Shown here: positions 11,964 through 22,735 of the stretch, one piece after another
Layout of the letters: each line of letters starts with the position of its first letter
How positions within the stretch are numbered: the first letter of the stretch is position 1
Assembly: GCA_009746045.1 (NCBI GenBank)
Contig: RPFO01000050.1
Coordinates: 2,220,368-2,284,367, forward strand
Direction: 5' to 3'
DNA length: 64,000 bases
Source: Mesostigma viride
Taxonomy: Eukaryota > Streptophyta > Mesostigmatophyceae > Mesostigmatales > Mesostigmataceae
Program-made: the position numbers and the translations under genes
The notes under the pieces: model-generated
The model's database searches: none
What the model was told of the DNA's origin: nothing
What the model saw: only the letters and a program-made list of their open reading frames with translations

Positions 11964-12261
11964 GGGCTGCCCAGAGTGCCATTACACAGCAGGAAATTGG
12001 AAGTGCGACAACCAGTGCGTGCTGTTTCTACACTGCACTAGAAAAAGTTAACTTCGTATAATGCGAAGTCATCTTCGAGGCACCACATATGTCAGGTAGT
12101 CGTCCAACTCTCTCCTCTTGTTTTTTCCGTAAACTAAAATGAAATGCCAGCCATGGCTGCTGCACTTTCTGGTGCTCGTCGCGGTGTGCAACGTTGACGG
12201 GTCATTTTGTTGTAAACCCCCACCCGCTTGCTGGTAGCTGGCAGTCGCAAACTAGGAAAGA

Positions 12262-12480
12262 AGTCTTACCTGGCTGTCCGCGACTCCCGGAGCATGTGTA
12301 TAGAGGTGGTGGTGGTGGTGGGGGGGGGGGGGGGGGGGGGGGGGGTAGACCCCTCCCCCCCAAAAAAACTGGGGGGGCGGGGGGTAAAGGGTCGGACCCC
12401 CCCCCCCTCCACACACAGAAAATGGTGGGGTGGGGTGGGGGGGTCGCCAGCCAAATTCCGCTTTATTCTGGCTAAGGGAG
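12262..12480. repeat. G/C-homopolymer element, copy 1
   Basis: Long G runs (about 12320-12345), C runs and then more G runs surround CAAAAAAACTGGG. One edge carries CTCCCGGAGCATGTGTATA. An inverted partner lies at 17395-17550. The runs could form G-quadruplexes or hairpins. Confidence 0.7.
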
Positions 12481-12594
12481 CGGGTCCGAGAACACATCCG
12501 TCGCACCCATTCTCCTAGCCCTGGCCGGCTATGCTGGTCGGTAGGCTGAGCACAGCACCTCAGCCATTTGTGGCATTGGAATTAATTGGAACCT

Positions 12595-12780
12595 TTGACA
12601 ATTTAAAAAATTTAATTACATTAAATTATAACATGACTCCGTTGGGAGATCATGTAGCACATATTCCCTTGCTTGATGGATGGAGGTGGGCAGAGCCGCG
12701 AAACCGAACTAATCTAACTCTAGATTAGATTAGCTTAGAGTTAGACAATGCACCTACTTTATATTAGCCAATCACATTAG
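12595..12780 (-). mobile_element. LINE-A 3' end fragment
   Basis: On the minus strand this is the LINE-A 3' UTR ending in TGCTACATGATCTCCC..ACGGAGTCATGTT and an A/T-rich tail. The ORF2 portion is absent or degraded, so it is a short 5'-truncated copy. Confidence 0.65.
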
Positions 12781-13782
12781 ACAACTCATACATTCACCAT
12801 ACGGCTAACTGGCCCTCCTGCCAAACGCGGCCTGTTAACTGGCCGTCATCATCCTCCGGGTTATAAGACTGCAGCCGCACATCGTCGTCGTCGTTAATAA
12901 GACTGACCGGCGTTGAGGCCGACATGATGAAGAGGGATGAGTGAGCGGCAGTGGCCGAGGAGGCAGTCGGTGATGAGCGGCTGACCCTCCGCACCCCTTT
13001 ATGAGTTCTTGAGTGACAGCAGTGACTGAGCTGCAGAGCCCGGGAGCAATTCCCTTCAGAGTGCAATCGTACGTTATACGCGTTATACGGTCACGGTGGA
13101 GTATAATGTATAATACGGTATAATACGGTATAATACGGTATTATACGTTTTCGTACGGACACACTCAGAATACTCTGATTTTACACATTTTAAGACACCC
13201 ACCATCAATCCACATGTTTTTAACACTGTTTTGGACATAATCCAAGGTTGCCCTACCCTCGGCTATACTCTATACGGTGGATATTGTGGACACGATCGAT
13301 ATATTGCATGTAATACTGAGAATGTAAACGTGCGCATGCATAATTGTGTGTATGTGTATAACTGTATATATGTGGCTTTATATTGGTTATGTTTACTTGG
13401 GTGCCTTCACTTTGATGCAAGTAATTATATATGGTAAAAAGGCCAGCAATAACTAGGGGACCGTGCAGTGGGCCAGCAAGGGGCCAACATGTTAAACATG
13501 GCTAAACAGGTGGGGATGTGATAATAAGTAACTCACATATTCTCACCTTCCATACAGCAACCTTGTTTTCCAGCAGGCTGAAGAGCATGACAGGCGTCTA
13601 TGAGCTCGCCAGCTCCTTGCAACGGTGATGCCGCTCCCAGGCAGCTAGGGTCCTTGACTACGCAATATAGAATGTCTACCGTGTGAAAACCTCCATACAG
13701 GAAGCGTAGCAAAGCCAGATAACTGCCCGATCAATTCTGGGTAGCTTTAGGAAGCATGGCATACGCAGCGTAAGGAAAACCA

Positions 13783-14253
13783 TTGAAAGCTGCGGAAAAT
13801 CTGATAGCACAACTGCAACAAGTGGAGAACAAAATAGCAAGAAAAACCCAGAAACGGCGCAAAAAGTTTCATGCCAGGTTCATTAAGAGCGCAAACAGAC
13901 TGGGCGGTGACATGCGGCAAATCAACGTACCACGGCCGGCATTATTTCCTACCCAGGCGCGCAAGAAAAGCCAGCCAGCCATGGATGGATTAACCGCGGA
14001 TCGCGCAGGCCTGAACGAAATCATTTTAGAAATGACAGGAAATGGCCGCAGATCGAAGATGCTTAGGTTATTTTCATGGTGTCCGTTACTACACGGCTCT
14101 TGCTTCATCAAAATAACCCACGAATATCGAGTTCTACCGTCGCAGGCACACATGCTAGATTATTCATCGCGGCCAAATTGTTGGATGAGACCCCCGTGCA
14201 AATCTGTACCAACAAAGGCAGCGAATTTGCAAATAGTGCAGATCTTGCTATGA
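13783..14253 (+). CDS. hAT-element-borne ORF of unknown function
   Basis: The 156-codon frame starts MKAAENLIAQLQQVENK and is lysine/arginine-rich (KTQKRRKKFHARF). Its first ~120 codons recur almost unchanged in the second hAT copy (25024-24626, minus), then the frames diverge by an indel. The conserved basic N-terminus could be a transposase remnant or a cargo gene. No catalytic motif is visible and no family is recognised. Confidence 0.4.
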   Translation: MKAAENLIAQLQQVENKIARKTQKRRKKFHARFIKSANRLGGDMRQINVPRPALFPTQARKKSQPAMDGLTADRAGLNEIILEMTGNGRRSKMLRLFSWCPLLHGSCFIKITHEYRVLPSQAHMLDYSSRPNCWMRPPCKSVPTKAANLQIVQILL

Positions 14254-14781
14254 AACATCATAATAGAACATCACTTTTAACCATCGGCTTAATTTTTTCG
14301 CCTGTCGCCCGCCGGATTAGCCATATTTTAACGGAACGCACGTCGCCATGGCCACCTCCGCACGGTGCGCGCACTGTGCACCACAATTTTTTTTTTTTTT
14401 TCGGGGAAATGGGTATATTTTATTAGCCAATTATGGACCAAAGAGGTGAGAGGGGAAATGAGTATCAGCGAATCCTAATGAAGGTGGGCACACACACGTG
14501 TGGCGGTGACAGGTGAAAGGCTGTGCACCACAATTTTTCCGGGTAAATGGGTATTTTTATTAACCAATAGGAATATCATTAGGTGAAGAGGTACCACGTA
14601 TCGACCAGCTGGTTACCCTCTGTGCACCACAATTTCAAAATAAGATCGCGTCGAATTGTGAAAGTTCAGACGGGTCAGTACTTAGTGGAGATACGAAATC
14701 TGTTGCTTCAAATCGTTGCCCTGTCGTTCTGGCATCCTAGCCGCGCAAAACGTAAAAAAAACGCGGAAAACACGGCATTAT

Positions 14782-16480
14782 CCCCTAAATGGTCTGGCTG
14801 CCGATTTTCCGCCTAAAACTGAGTTACAGCCGACACGTCGGCCCCTTCTCGGGGGACCAAATGCCGCGAAAACTATTGAGAATTAGGAAAAGTTTAGCTG
14901 AGAAGATCGAAAGTTTATAATTTTCCTCACAGCATGGTACTAGGGTTTGCATACTTCTGACAAAGTTATAGAGGTGTTCTGGCCGGTCAAAGTACAAGGG
15001 GTCAGGGTACTTTTTCACGTCCAACGTGCATTCCGGAAAACGACGACCTGGCCATGGCGGCTTGCGCCCACGCATGGCATTTACGTTTTCGTTCGAATTT
15101 TCTGACCAAACTTAGGAAATTGATTTTATACGTCCTAAAGATCACACAGGCCAATTTTTGGACCGCGGGAATGCCATTTGATAGGTGTCGGCAGCGTTCT
15201 TGCTGGAAAAAACTGCGATCAGGCCGGACGATAGAAACGTTGACAGCAATACCTTTCCGGCGTATTTTAAAGGATATATTGGTTTCTTTGTACTTTTTAT
15301 GATACATAGTAGTCGTAAACGTGCAAGGGTGGCCAGAAATCGCCGAATCCAGCGACCATGCTGCACAACTTTGGTGTGCCGAAATGCGCCATTTTGCGGC
15401 CACCGCCTGGGCCAAGGTAACGCCATCCATGCCTGGTAAAGCTTCAGCATCGTTTTCCTATCGATGTTTGACGTTTATATATACGTTCTAGCTGGTGTAG
15501 CACATTCTTTTTGCATTATTCATGCTCTTTCTTGACCCTGGCCTGGCCCCTTTCTAAAACACCCTTCTTAGATGCTTCCCTCAGTCAGTTGACCTGCCAC
15601 AGTGTGATGGTGATAAGTTTTAGAGGCTGTATGGGTTTGAATACCTCCATATATGTTTGTTATACATTTCCCACACACATATTGCATGAGTGTGAGGCAG
15701 TTGGCTGGTCTCTGTGGCATCATCAAGCATGTAACCGGTGAGTAGAAGCTTCCCATTGTCAGCATGTGCCACCAGGTGTGCTGGCCATCACCTGGCAAGC
15801 TATAGCAGCTTAGGCCTAGTTTATCCTTGCTAGGGCAAGCTGAAATAGGCTTAAAATCACTAGTTTGTTGGTGGCTGCCTCCTAGAATGCATGCCTTACG
15901 TAGGGTATCCGTACCACGTTACCTACGTGCATGGACAAGGTGGCACCTGCACATAGGTGCCATGTAAGGGCAGTGTGATGATGCAGTTATGTTTCCCCAT
16001 CATTGTGGAAGGGAAATGTATTGTGTGGCATGGTTGGGGGCCATATTAGTAAGTATTAGTAGGTAGTATGCCCACTCCTACCCCCTTGGTTGCTTTTTAC
16101 CAACGGTACCCCTATGGGCTGTACTGGGTGTAACTGCTGGCATACCCACCCAAATGATGACCCCAATGGCTCAAACTGTTCAGCAACTAATTGTTTATCA
16201 TCCCTGAAGTGGTAGGTGCCTAGCTCTTACAACATAATTCAAAATGCACATTCTACCAAAAATGAAAACGCTCGTCTTGACCCCCCTGACTTTGACGGCA
16301 GTTATACATGGCCTACCCTGCATATATGTAAGGTTGTGATATACCAACCCGAAGGGCAACTCATGGACATGCTTGGCCCCCAAGGACAGCCATTGGATAT
16401 GGGTGGGTTGGATGGCATCTGGTTTGCAAAATTGTGAAGTTACAGCCGATGCATCGGCAGTATTTCTGCCCATTTAGGGG
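14782..16480. mobile_element. 1.7 kb TIR element, CCCCTAAATGG ends
   Basis: Both termini are CCCCTAAATGG in inverted orientation, followed inward by GTTACAGCCGA..TCGGC palindromes on each side. Removing it from hAT copy 1 restores the arrangement seen in copy 2 (GGCATTATACGG), with TTAT duplicated at the borders (14778-14781, 16481-16484). No transposase frame is seen. Superfamily is unassigned. Confidence 0.7.
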
Positions 16481-16624
16481 TTATACGGTATAATACGGTA
16501 TAATACGTCATTATGCGCTAAAACGTATTACGTATGAAAAATCATACGCTCAAAGCCAGCGTATTACGTATTATACCGTATTATACCGTATTATACGGCG
16601 TATGACTTTACACTGATTCCCTTC

Positions 16625-17316
16625 AGGCGGCTCCCCCACCAGTCCTGCTCACCTTCCCCTCCCCTCACGATAAGCAGCGGTTCCTCTCTCGTCGCAAGAG
16701 GTTGCACGACCTCACCTGGACGCTGGATGACGACCTGACCCCCGCTCAGCCGAGCAACAGCAGCGACGCGACCTGTAGCCGGAATACCTCCGCCATAAGC
16801 AGGACCCCCAGAAGCCCAAGGTGTTACTACTGGAGGGGCGGGGACCTGATGATCAACCACAAGATGTGGACGCCCCCAGCGGGCTAGAATAGCAATAGCC
16901 CTAGCTTGTAACCAATGATTGGCGTCACTGCCGCTAAGGCAGCCATGCCTAGAATGTTTGCCTAGCTGTGCCAACATACCTAGTCACGTGCCGCCAACGC
17001 ACGGTACACAACAACCAGCCATAGCCTTAGCCTAGTCCTAGTACAGCCATGCTACGCCCTGGCTATGTTCAGATTCCTTGCCCACGCTACTTGTTATGCC
17101 ACGCTCACATGGGTCTTATTGCACCCACAGTTTGCCGGATCGGTAGCATGTCCTTTTAGCTACTGAGCGCGCCCGAATGCAGCTGTGGCATGCCTTTGGC
17201 ATGAAGGAGACTGGGGGTCTCTGCCCTTTCTCCTGTTGTGCACGCACAGGGATTAAAAGCACCTCGGTGCTCCGTGACTCCCCAACGGGAGCACGTGTTT
17301 AATTAATTAATTAATT
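16625..17316 (+). mobile_element. 5'-truncated ORF1-B element
   Basis: It starts in the ORF1-B C-terminal coding region (PPPVLLTFPSP.., KRLHDLTWTLDDDLTPAQ, with a frameshift after AQ) and continues through a ~430-bp 3' UTR to the hairpin GACTCCCCAACGGGAGCACG and a (TTAA)n tail. A 10-bp TSD AATTCCCTTC flanks it (17317-17326 on the right; the left copy is where the hAT element later landed). No reverse transcriptase lies between ORF1 and the 3' UTR. Confidence 0.8.
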
Positions 17317-17394
17317 AATTCCCTTCAAAAGTGCCCGGGAGAATTCCCGCTTTGTAGCAATTCTTGCGCAATTCCCGCGGTGAACCCCAATTGA

Positions 17395-17550
17395 AATTTA
17401 GTTTTTTTGGGGGGGGACACCCCCCCCCCCCCTTACCCCCAAAACTGGGGGGGGGTGTCGGGGGTCAAGACCCCCCCCCCCCCCCCCCCCCTCGGAAAAC
17501 GGGGGGGCGGGGGGTGGTATACACATGCTCCGGGAGTGTCGCGGACAGCG
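17395..17550. repeat. G/C-homopolymer element, copy 2 (inverted to copy 1)
   Basis: C-runs, CAAAACTGGG, further C and G runs and the edge TATACACATGCTCCGGGAG match the 12262-12480 element in reverse orientation, 5 kb away. Confidence 0.7.
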
Positions 17551-17959
17551 AGTTACTACTTATGGCAAAATTGGCCCGCATGAATTTGAGGTTCATGGAG
17601 AGGGGGGTCTTGCGGCATCACAGTTGTCAGGCCATCACGCCAGCACACGGTGTCCGAAAGAAGCCTAGTCATACGGACGCATGGTAGTATCGTATAGTGA
17701 GGTAAACCAGTATGAAGTAACGTGCGTTCTAACTTGCCCGTTGACCATAAGTGGCTGCCCATGTGCGGCGTGCACAAACAACAACAACAAGTAAACAACA
17801 AGGCGATAGCGGCGGAGCACATTTCGCAAGCCGCCCTTTTGCTTGCCAATACATATATAATATGCAACGAATTCGGTGGATGGATGGATGGATCTTGAGG
17901 ATGGATCTTGAGGATGGATAGGTTACATGATCAATGGACGACGGCTAGCTTGACCCTGG

Positions 17960-18165
17960 CCGGGCGCCTGGCGACTCAATGACGGGACGGCGGCTCTGGC
18001 CGACCTACCTCCGTCCAGGGCCCGTCGTGAATGCACTGAGCAGGGAAGAAGCCTGCCGCTTTACTAGCTGGAAGGGGGGGGAGCCCTGCCATGCATGATC
18101 TACGTCGACCACAAGCCATGGCAGGCGACGGACCCCACCACCCCAGCCACCCGGTAGGGGGACTA
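17960..18165 (+). pseudogene. Degraded ORF1-A C-terminus
   Basis: Fragments reading LWPTYL, YWKGG and IYVDHKPWQAT in different frames correspond to the ORF1-A end, scrambled by indels. A stop follows at about 18160. Confidence 0.6.
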
Positions 18166-18254
18166 GCTAGATACTATTGCATCACTGCCCGGATAGGAGA
18201 ACTTTTGCGGATGCCTGTAGGTGTAAGTTGGCGATGCCCTAGGATCCGGAGACG

Positions 18255-18315
18255 TCCGTCCTATAGTCAGCGAAAGTTGGTGCGAGAGGTCCCCAGTTCG
18301 ATTCCGGTCGGATTC
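18255..18315 (+). pseudogene. tRNA-like relic (B-box)
   Basis: TCCGTCCTATAGTCAG, then GCGAGAGGTCCCC and AGTTCGATTCCGG, followed by CGGA, resemble a tRNA lacking most of its anticodon arm. Stem pairing is imperfect, so it is a relic or SINE head rather than a working tRNA. Confidence 0.35.
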
Positions 18316-18458
18316 ATTTGCAGATCGCGTTTTCCGCGTTTTCCGCGGACCGGCACTGAACGCAAATGGTTTTCACCTTTGCGGCGTGCCAAATCAGGAG
18401 ATACTAGTGTACTGTGTAGCATAGCCACTCTTAGTAGCTTCAATGGCCCATTAACTAA

Positions 18459-18630
18459 TTAATAAAACACGTGCTCCCGTTGGGGAGTCGTGAACGGAGC
18501 ACCGGAGTGCCGGCTTTTAATCCCTGTATATAATTTGCACAACAGGAAGAAAGGGCAGAGACCCACCAATGGCCCATTAATTAAATAATTAATTAAACTC
18601 GTGCTCCCGTTGGCCCAATGGCCCACCATG
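18459..18630 (-). mobile_element. ORF1-B 3' ends, nested pair
   Basis: Two minus-strand copies of the type-B 3' end (ACACGTGCTCCCGTTGGGG and CTCGTGCTCCCGTTGG, each preceded by AATT-type tails) lie one inside the other, separated by AATGGCCCATTAA duplications. Confidence 0.65.
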
Positions 18631-18652
18631 CCCCAGTGTATGTATAGTGCCA

Positions 18653-19615
18653 CATCACGCTCATCGAGAAGCCGGAGTCTGCCCGGCCATGCAACTTTGG
18701 CTGGACTGCCTGCATGAGGCTCGGGCGGTTGGTCTCGAAATCAGCCCCAAAACAGAGGCCCTGGCCCTCGGCATATGGCAGGGCCGGCCCCCGCCCACAC
18801 TCCGCCTCTTAGACGACACCGAGGTCAACTACCCTACTTTAGGCCGCTTCAAGCTGCTCGGCAGCTGGCTTCCCGACTGCGAGGACGACCTGACGACACG
18901 GATAGGCATGGCGTGGGCGCACCTCCATGACCACCGCCGCTGGGGGAGCAACCCCGCCCTACCCCGGATCGTCAAGCGCGGTGACCTCTTCAAGGTCGTC
19001 ATTCTGACGATCTTGACCTACGGCGCCGAGACCTGGACACCGAGCTGACGCAGGAGCTGGAGCAACGACTCGACGGCAACGTCACCAAGATGCTATACGC
19101 AAGGCCCTTAACATACCCTTTGGTTTGCACATTAGTAATGAGGATTTGTACGCTGATTTGCCCTATGTTTCCCACATTGTTAGGCACAGGCGCCTGGGCC
19201 TAGCCGGGCACCTGGCCCGCACAGATCAGGTAGACAATGCATCAGGTAGACTAGCTGGCACCAAGCCCGCCCAGCCTGGGCGTTATGTCCTCACCTGGCG
19301 TGCCCCTGAGGCCGCGCGCGGCAGGGCCGCCACCCATATGGACTTTTCGTGATAGACTCGGCATGGACATGTGCTCTGGACACTAGACGTGACGGGCTCA
19401 CACCCGGGCAGCCTCCTGGTTACTTGTCTGTCATATTATGGAGGCAGATGGTACGCAAGGATAACTAGCTGGCAAGTAGTGATGAAGGAGACCACACCCA
19501 AGTCTGCATGTGGGGGCTCCGCGTGTGACCACGTATGCATGGCATTCATAGCGATAATTCGGGCCGTGGTGCCCACAACCCTGTAACTAGGACCTAGATA
19601 GCTTACCTCATCCAT
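18653..19615 (+). pseudogene. LINE ORF2 (reverse transcriptase C-terminal half), broken copy
   Basis: The translation reads LWLDCLHEARAVGLEIS, KTEALAL, LLGSWLPDCEDDLTTRIGMA and DLFKVVILTILTYGAETW, the region following the YADD motif of non-LTR reverse transcriptases. Several indels and a stop after the AETW motif break it. The 3' part aligns with 26510-27420. It is a dead 5'-truncated copy. Confidence 0.8.
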
Positions 19616-19625
19616 TCCATGCCAT

Positions 19626-19853
19626 GTCCACTGCAGACCGGCGTCTGGCAGGGTTGCGTCCTGTCGCCGTACCTGTTTATTATTGTAGTGGATTATGTAT
19701 AATGCGCCAGGCACGTGCTCGCTTTGCTAGCATTGCAGGCCGTGCCCCTGGCCTAGCGATAACGAACGAGCTTGGAGAAGGGGGGCCGACTAACAAGCAG
19801 AATTTACTAGCTGACCTCATTTATGCCGACGACATCACGCTCATCGAGAAGCC
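19626..19853 (+). pseudogene. LINE reverse transcriptase core fragment (YADD)
   Basis: TGVWQGCVLSPYLFIIVVDYV, RFASIAGRAPG and LLADLIYADDITLIEKP are RT motifs 4 to 5. The fragment stops at ATCGAGAAGCC (19843-19853), which is repeated at 26505-26515 where the rest of the ORF continues. It is therefore the left half of an ORF2 split by a 6.65 kb composite insertion. A frame break lies near VDYV. Confidence 0.8.
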
Positions 19854-19888
19854 ATGGTACTTAGACCAACGAAAATGGCTGACGGCGG

Positions 19889-21982
19889 TATTAATTAATT
19901 AATTAATTAAACTCGTGCTCCCGTTGGGGAGTCGCGGAGCACCGAAGTGCTTTTAATCCCTGTGTGTGCACTACAGGAGAAAGGGCAGAGACCCCCAGCC
20001 GTCTCCTTCATGCCAAAGGCATGCCACTGTCAGCTGCAATCGGGCGCGGCTAGCTAAAAGGACATGCTAACGATCCGGCAAACTGTGGGTGCAATAAGAC
20101 CCATGTGAGCATATCATAGCAAGGAGCGTGGGCAGGTAATCTGAACATAGCCAGGGCGTAGCATGGCTGTACTAGGACTAGGCTGAGGCTATGGCTGGTT
20201 GTGTACCGTGCGTTGGCGGCACGTGACTAGGTGTGTTGGCACAGCTAGGCAACATTCTAGGCATGGCTGCCTTAGCGGCAGTGATGCCAAATTGCCAATG
20301 GTTACAAGCTAGGGCTAATAATTGCTATTCTAGCCCGCTGGGGGCGTCCACATCTTGTGGTTGATCATCAGGTCCCCTGTCGCGTTTGCGTGCCATTATA
20401 TCCTAGCCTATCACTTGGAAGGCATATCCATAGCAATAGAGTACTCTTGTGTGTGATCCACTATATTGTCCCAGTTACTGGCACACTGGCCAACGACGAA
20501 CCGGCCCTTTCCCGGGACTGTTCCCGGGTCAGCAGAACGTTTCTCGTCCACAATGCCAACAACATCCCAACCGGATCAAACCATTGTCAATCTTATCAAC
20601 CATCGTCATGGCAACGACATGCAACCACTCACGGGGGCTGCTCCGGGCTGTTCGAGAAGTTTAACCCCATGAAGACAACAAACTAGTTGTGAGGGAGAGA
20701 AACGAGCGAACAACGACCACCATGGCCGCTGCGCTGCTCCTAAATACCTCCAAAAATCCCGGCATCCATGCGCTGTCGCATTTGCCAGCAAGCCGCCTGA
20801 CGTGCAGTTAGACTGCCAGCAAAATGCAGAGCAAGTCTGTTCGACAACCACGTGCGAGCCAGCACACCGCACACTACGATCTGCGTATCTAGCTTTGTCA
20901 GATGGACTGAACATCATTCCGTCTGGACAATACAAAAGATTCATAACTGCCAAATGTCACGCACCGGAATATTGCGCAAGCCACCAAGGCTTTGCGCCCC
21001 AAAGTCTTGCGCCTGAACCTAAGTCAGGTCACCTAAGACTGTCACTCTAGAAATTCAGGCCTTTCCGGCGCGGCGCTCCACACCGGCCCAAGGAACAAAG
21101 CCTGCGGCCTACTGAATCGGAACCAACCAAACGTCGGTAACGATTCCGATTACGGCAACCGCGTAACTTCTTGAGTGCACGGACGTAAATGATCACGGAC
21201 GTGACACCCCGCCCCTCCAGTACACCTTGCATGGGCTTCTGGGGGTCCTGCTTATGGCGGAGGTATTCCGGCCACAGGTCGCGTCGCTGCTGTTGCTGAG
21301 CGGGGGTGAGGTCGTCATCCAGCGTCCAGGTGAGGTCGTGCAACCTCTTGCGACGAGAGAGGAACCGCTGCTTATCGTGAGGGGAGGGGAAGGTGAGTAG
21401 GACTGGTGGGGGAGCCGCCTTGTCCCGTGAGTGGGGAAGGCGGTGGCACCCACGCAGTTCTACCTCACCTACCAGGCCCATGAGGGTAAGAAGCTGGTTC
21501 TTGAGCTCGTCAGCCGTGAAGAGAGGTTGACGTCTCACCTGGCTTCTGGGGGAAGCGACGTCATAGCACCACTCGGCACTCGCGGCGAGCGCGGTCGGTG
21601 ACCTCCCGTTGCTGGGCCTGGCGGTGGTCCTCCAGCTCCTGCATGGAGCTTTGTGGCGATGGCGTCGGTGGTGGAGGCAGTCGCTGACCGCAGCAGGTCC
21701 GCGTAGGAGAGCGGCGGGAGGTCGCCAGCATCCTGCATGCCGGGGTGGCTCGGGATGCAATGGTGGCCGTCTGCTCCGCTATCTTGGGGACCTGTGTGGC
21801 CAGGGCCTCGGTGTGGGCGGTGATGGCCTCAAGCTTCTTCAGGAGCACGCCACACTTGCCCTCCACCTGGTTAAGGCGAGAGACAAGTGCCGCATGCGTT
21901 TCCGAAGCCTGCGCCGCGGTGTGTAGCGCCGTGAACTGGGGTTGTAGCTTGTGGACGACCTGTATAGCTTATGGACGGCGGT
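19889..21982 (-). mobile_element. ORF1-B element (minus), interrupted by a small TIR element
   Basis: A 14-bp TSD ATGGCTGACGGCGG (19875-19888, 21983-21996) brackets it. From the left it has a (TTAA)n tail, the type-B hairpin and 3' UTR (to 20377), an 829-bp insert, then ORF1-B coding sequence on the minus strand (21207 to about 21960). Motifs include FLSRRKRLHDLTWTLDDDL, AQQQQRRDLWPEYLRHKQ and a region with LLKKLEAITAHTEALATQ. Frameshifts (for example near 21560) break the ORF. Confidence 0.8.
20378..21206. mobile_element. 0.83 kb TIR element with TGTCRCGT ends
   Basis: The left end is TGTCGCGTTTGCGTG and the complement of the right end is TGTCACGTCCGTGATC. CCCC appears at both borders whereas the uninterrupted ORF1-B copy (near 16850) has it once. 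No coding capacity is seen. The inverted repeats are short, so the call is tentative. Confidence 0.5.
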
Positions 21983-21996
21983 ATGGCTGACGGCGG

Positions 21997-22648
21997 AGCT
22001 CAGATCTTTTGCGTCTGAGCCCCAAATTCGGTCAGACCACTTGCATTCGATGCGCTTTTTTCAGACGCACACGCCAGTATAATCGGTTACGGCTGAAACG
22101 CAGTATTGCCAAAGTTACGCACGTGACCAGCTATGACGACTACCAAAGCAAAACGAGGGCTGGAAAAGGAGCTGGCACAGCTTGAATCCCAGCGCCCAGC
22201 CCAACCCTCTCGCCCTCGCCATTGTTCAGCCGACAGGCTTACCCGCCAAACCCTCGCCAAGCGCCTCGCCTGAACCCAAGAAACCATGCCACGATCGCCA
22301 CAAATGGAGCCAATACTTGCCCGGCGACGGAATGTTCTCCATCGTCGAGTGGCAGAGACTGTCGCCGCAGGAATGCGTCGAGGTCCTCGTACAGGAACGG
22401 AAGCTCTTCGTGACCCTGAAGGGGGGGGCGGCTATCGACTACCGCGACACGTCCTGGCTCTACACCTTTGACGAACCAAGCCAACGCCTGTTTATCTTGA
22501 CCAGCCACTACCAGCGCTGCGTCGGCGACATCACCAGAGCGATCAACACCAGCCTCGCACAGCCGGCTGCATGCCCCATCGGCTCCCTCCCTCTGCAAGG
22601 ATGACATCCGCGCAGTGCTGGAGGAGCACGTGACCTGGCCGCTGGCAG
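21997..22648 (+). pseudogene. ORF1-B 5' region, copy 1
   Basis: The 5' UTR (CTGAGCCCCAAATTCGG ... CAGACGCACACGCC ... ATAATCGGTTACGG) leads to an ATG at 22133 (MTTTKAKRGLEKELA). A frameshift follows, and the ORF continues as LPAKPSPSASPEPKKP, DRHKWSQYLPGD and SWLYTFDEPSQRLF. It stops abruptly at 22648. Confidence 0.65.
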
Positions 22649-22735
22649 ACGGCCATCCACGTCATGCTGTACAAGAAGGGCTCTGCTGCTGACCCCGGTA
22701 ACTATACCGGGGTGTCTGCCTCCAGAGCGCAGCGC
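22649..22735 (+). pseudogene. Short reverse-transcriptase fragment (ORF2)
   Basis: WQTAIHVMLYKKGSAADPGN followed by YTGVS matches the finger region of LINE reverse transcriptases (typical I..LYKKG..DPGNYRG..L). It lies directly after the truncated ORF1-B, so a rearranged ORF1-ORF2 junction is possible. Confidence 0.6.

Larger units (their letters stand above)
13057..16615 (+). mobile_element. hAT-like DNA transposon, copy 1 (3.56 kb, with a nested insert)
   Basis: The element begins CAGAGTGCAATCGTACG and ends in ...TTACACTG, whose complement begins CAGTGTAAAGTCATACG. It is flanked by an exact 8-bp duplication ATTCCCTT (13049-13056, 16616-16623). An 8-bp TSD with CAG..CTG ends is typical of hAT elements. 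Subterminal regions carry repeated TATAATACGG units. It contains one ORF (13783-14253) also present in copy 2, an internal triplication around CTGTGCACCACAA (14385-14635), and a separate TIR element (14782-16480). No complete hAT transposase was recognised, so it is probably non-autonomous. Confidence 0.8.

Noticed and set aside
12228-12518. Gly- or Pro-rich proteins around the G-run
   Set aside because: Homopolymer translations with no conserved content.
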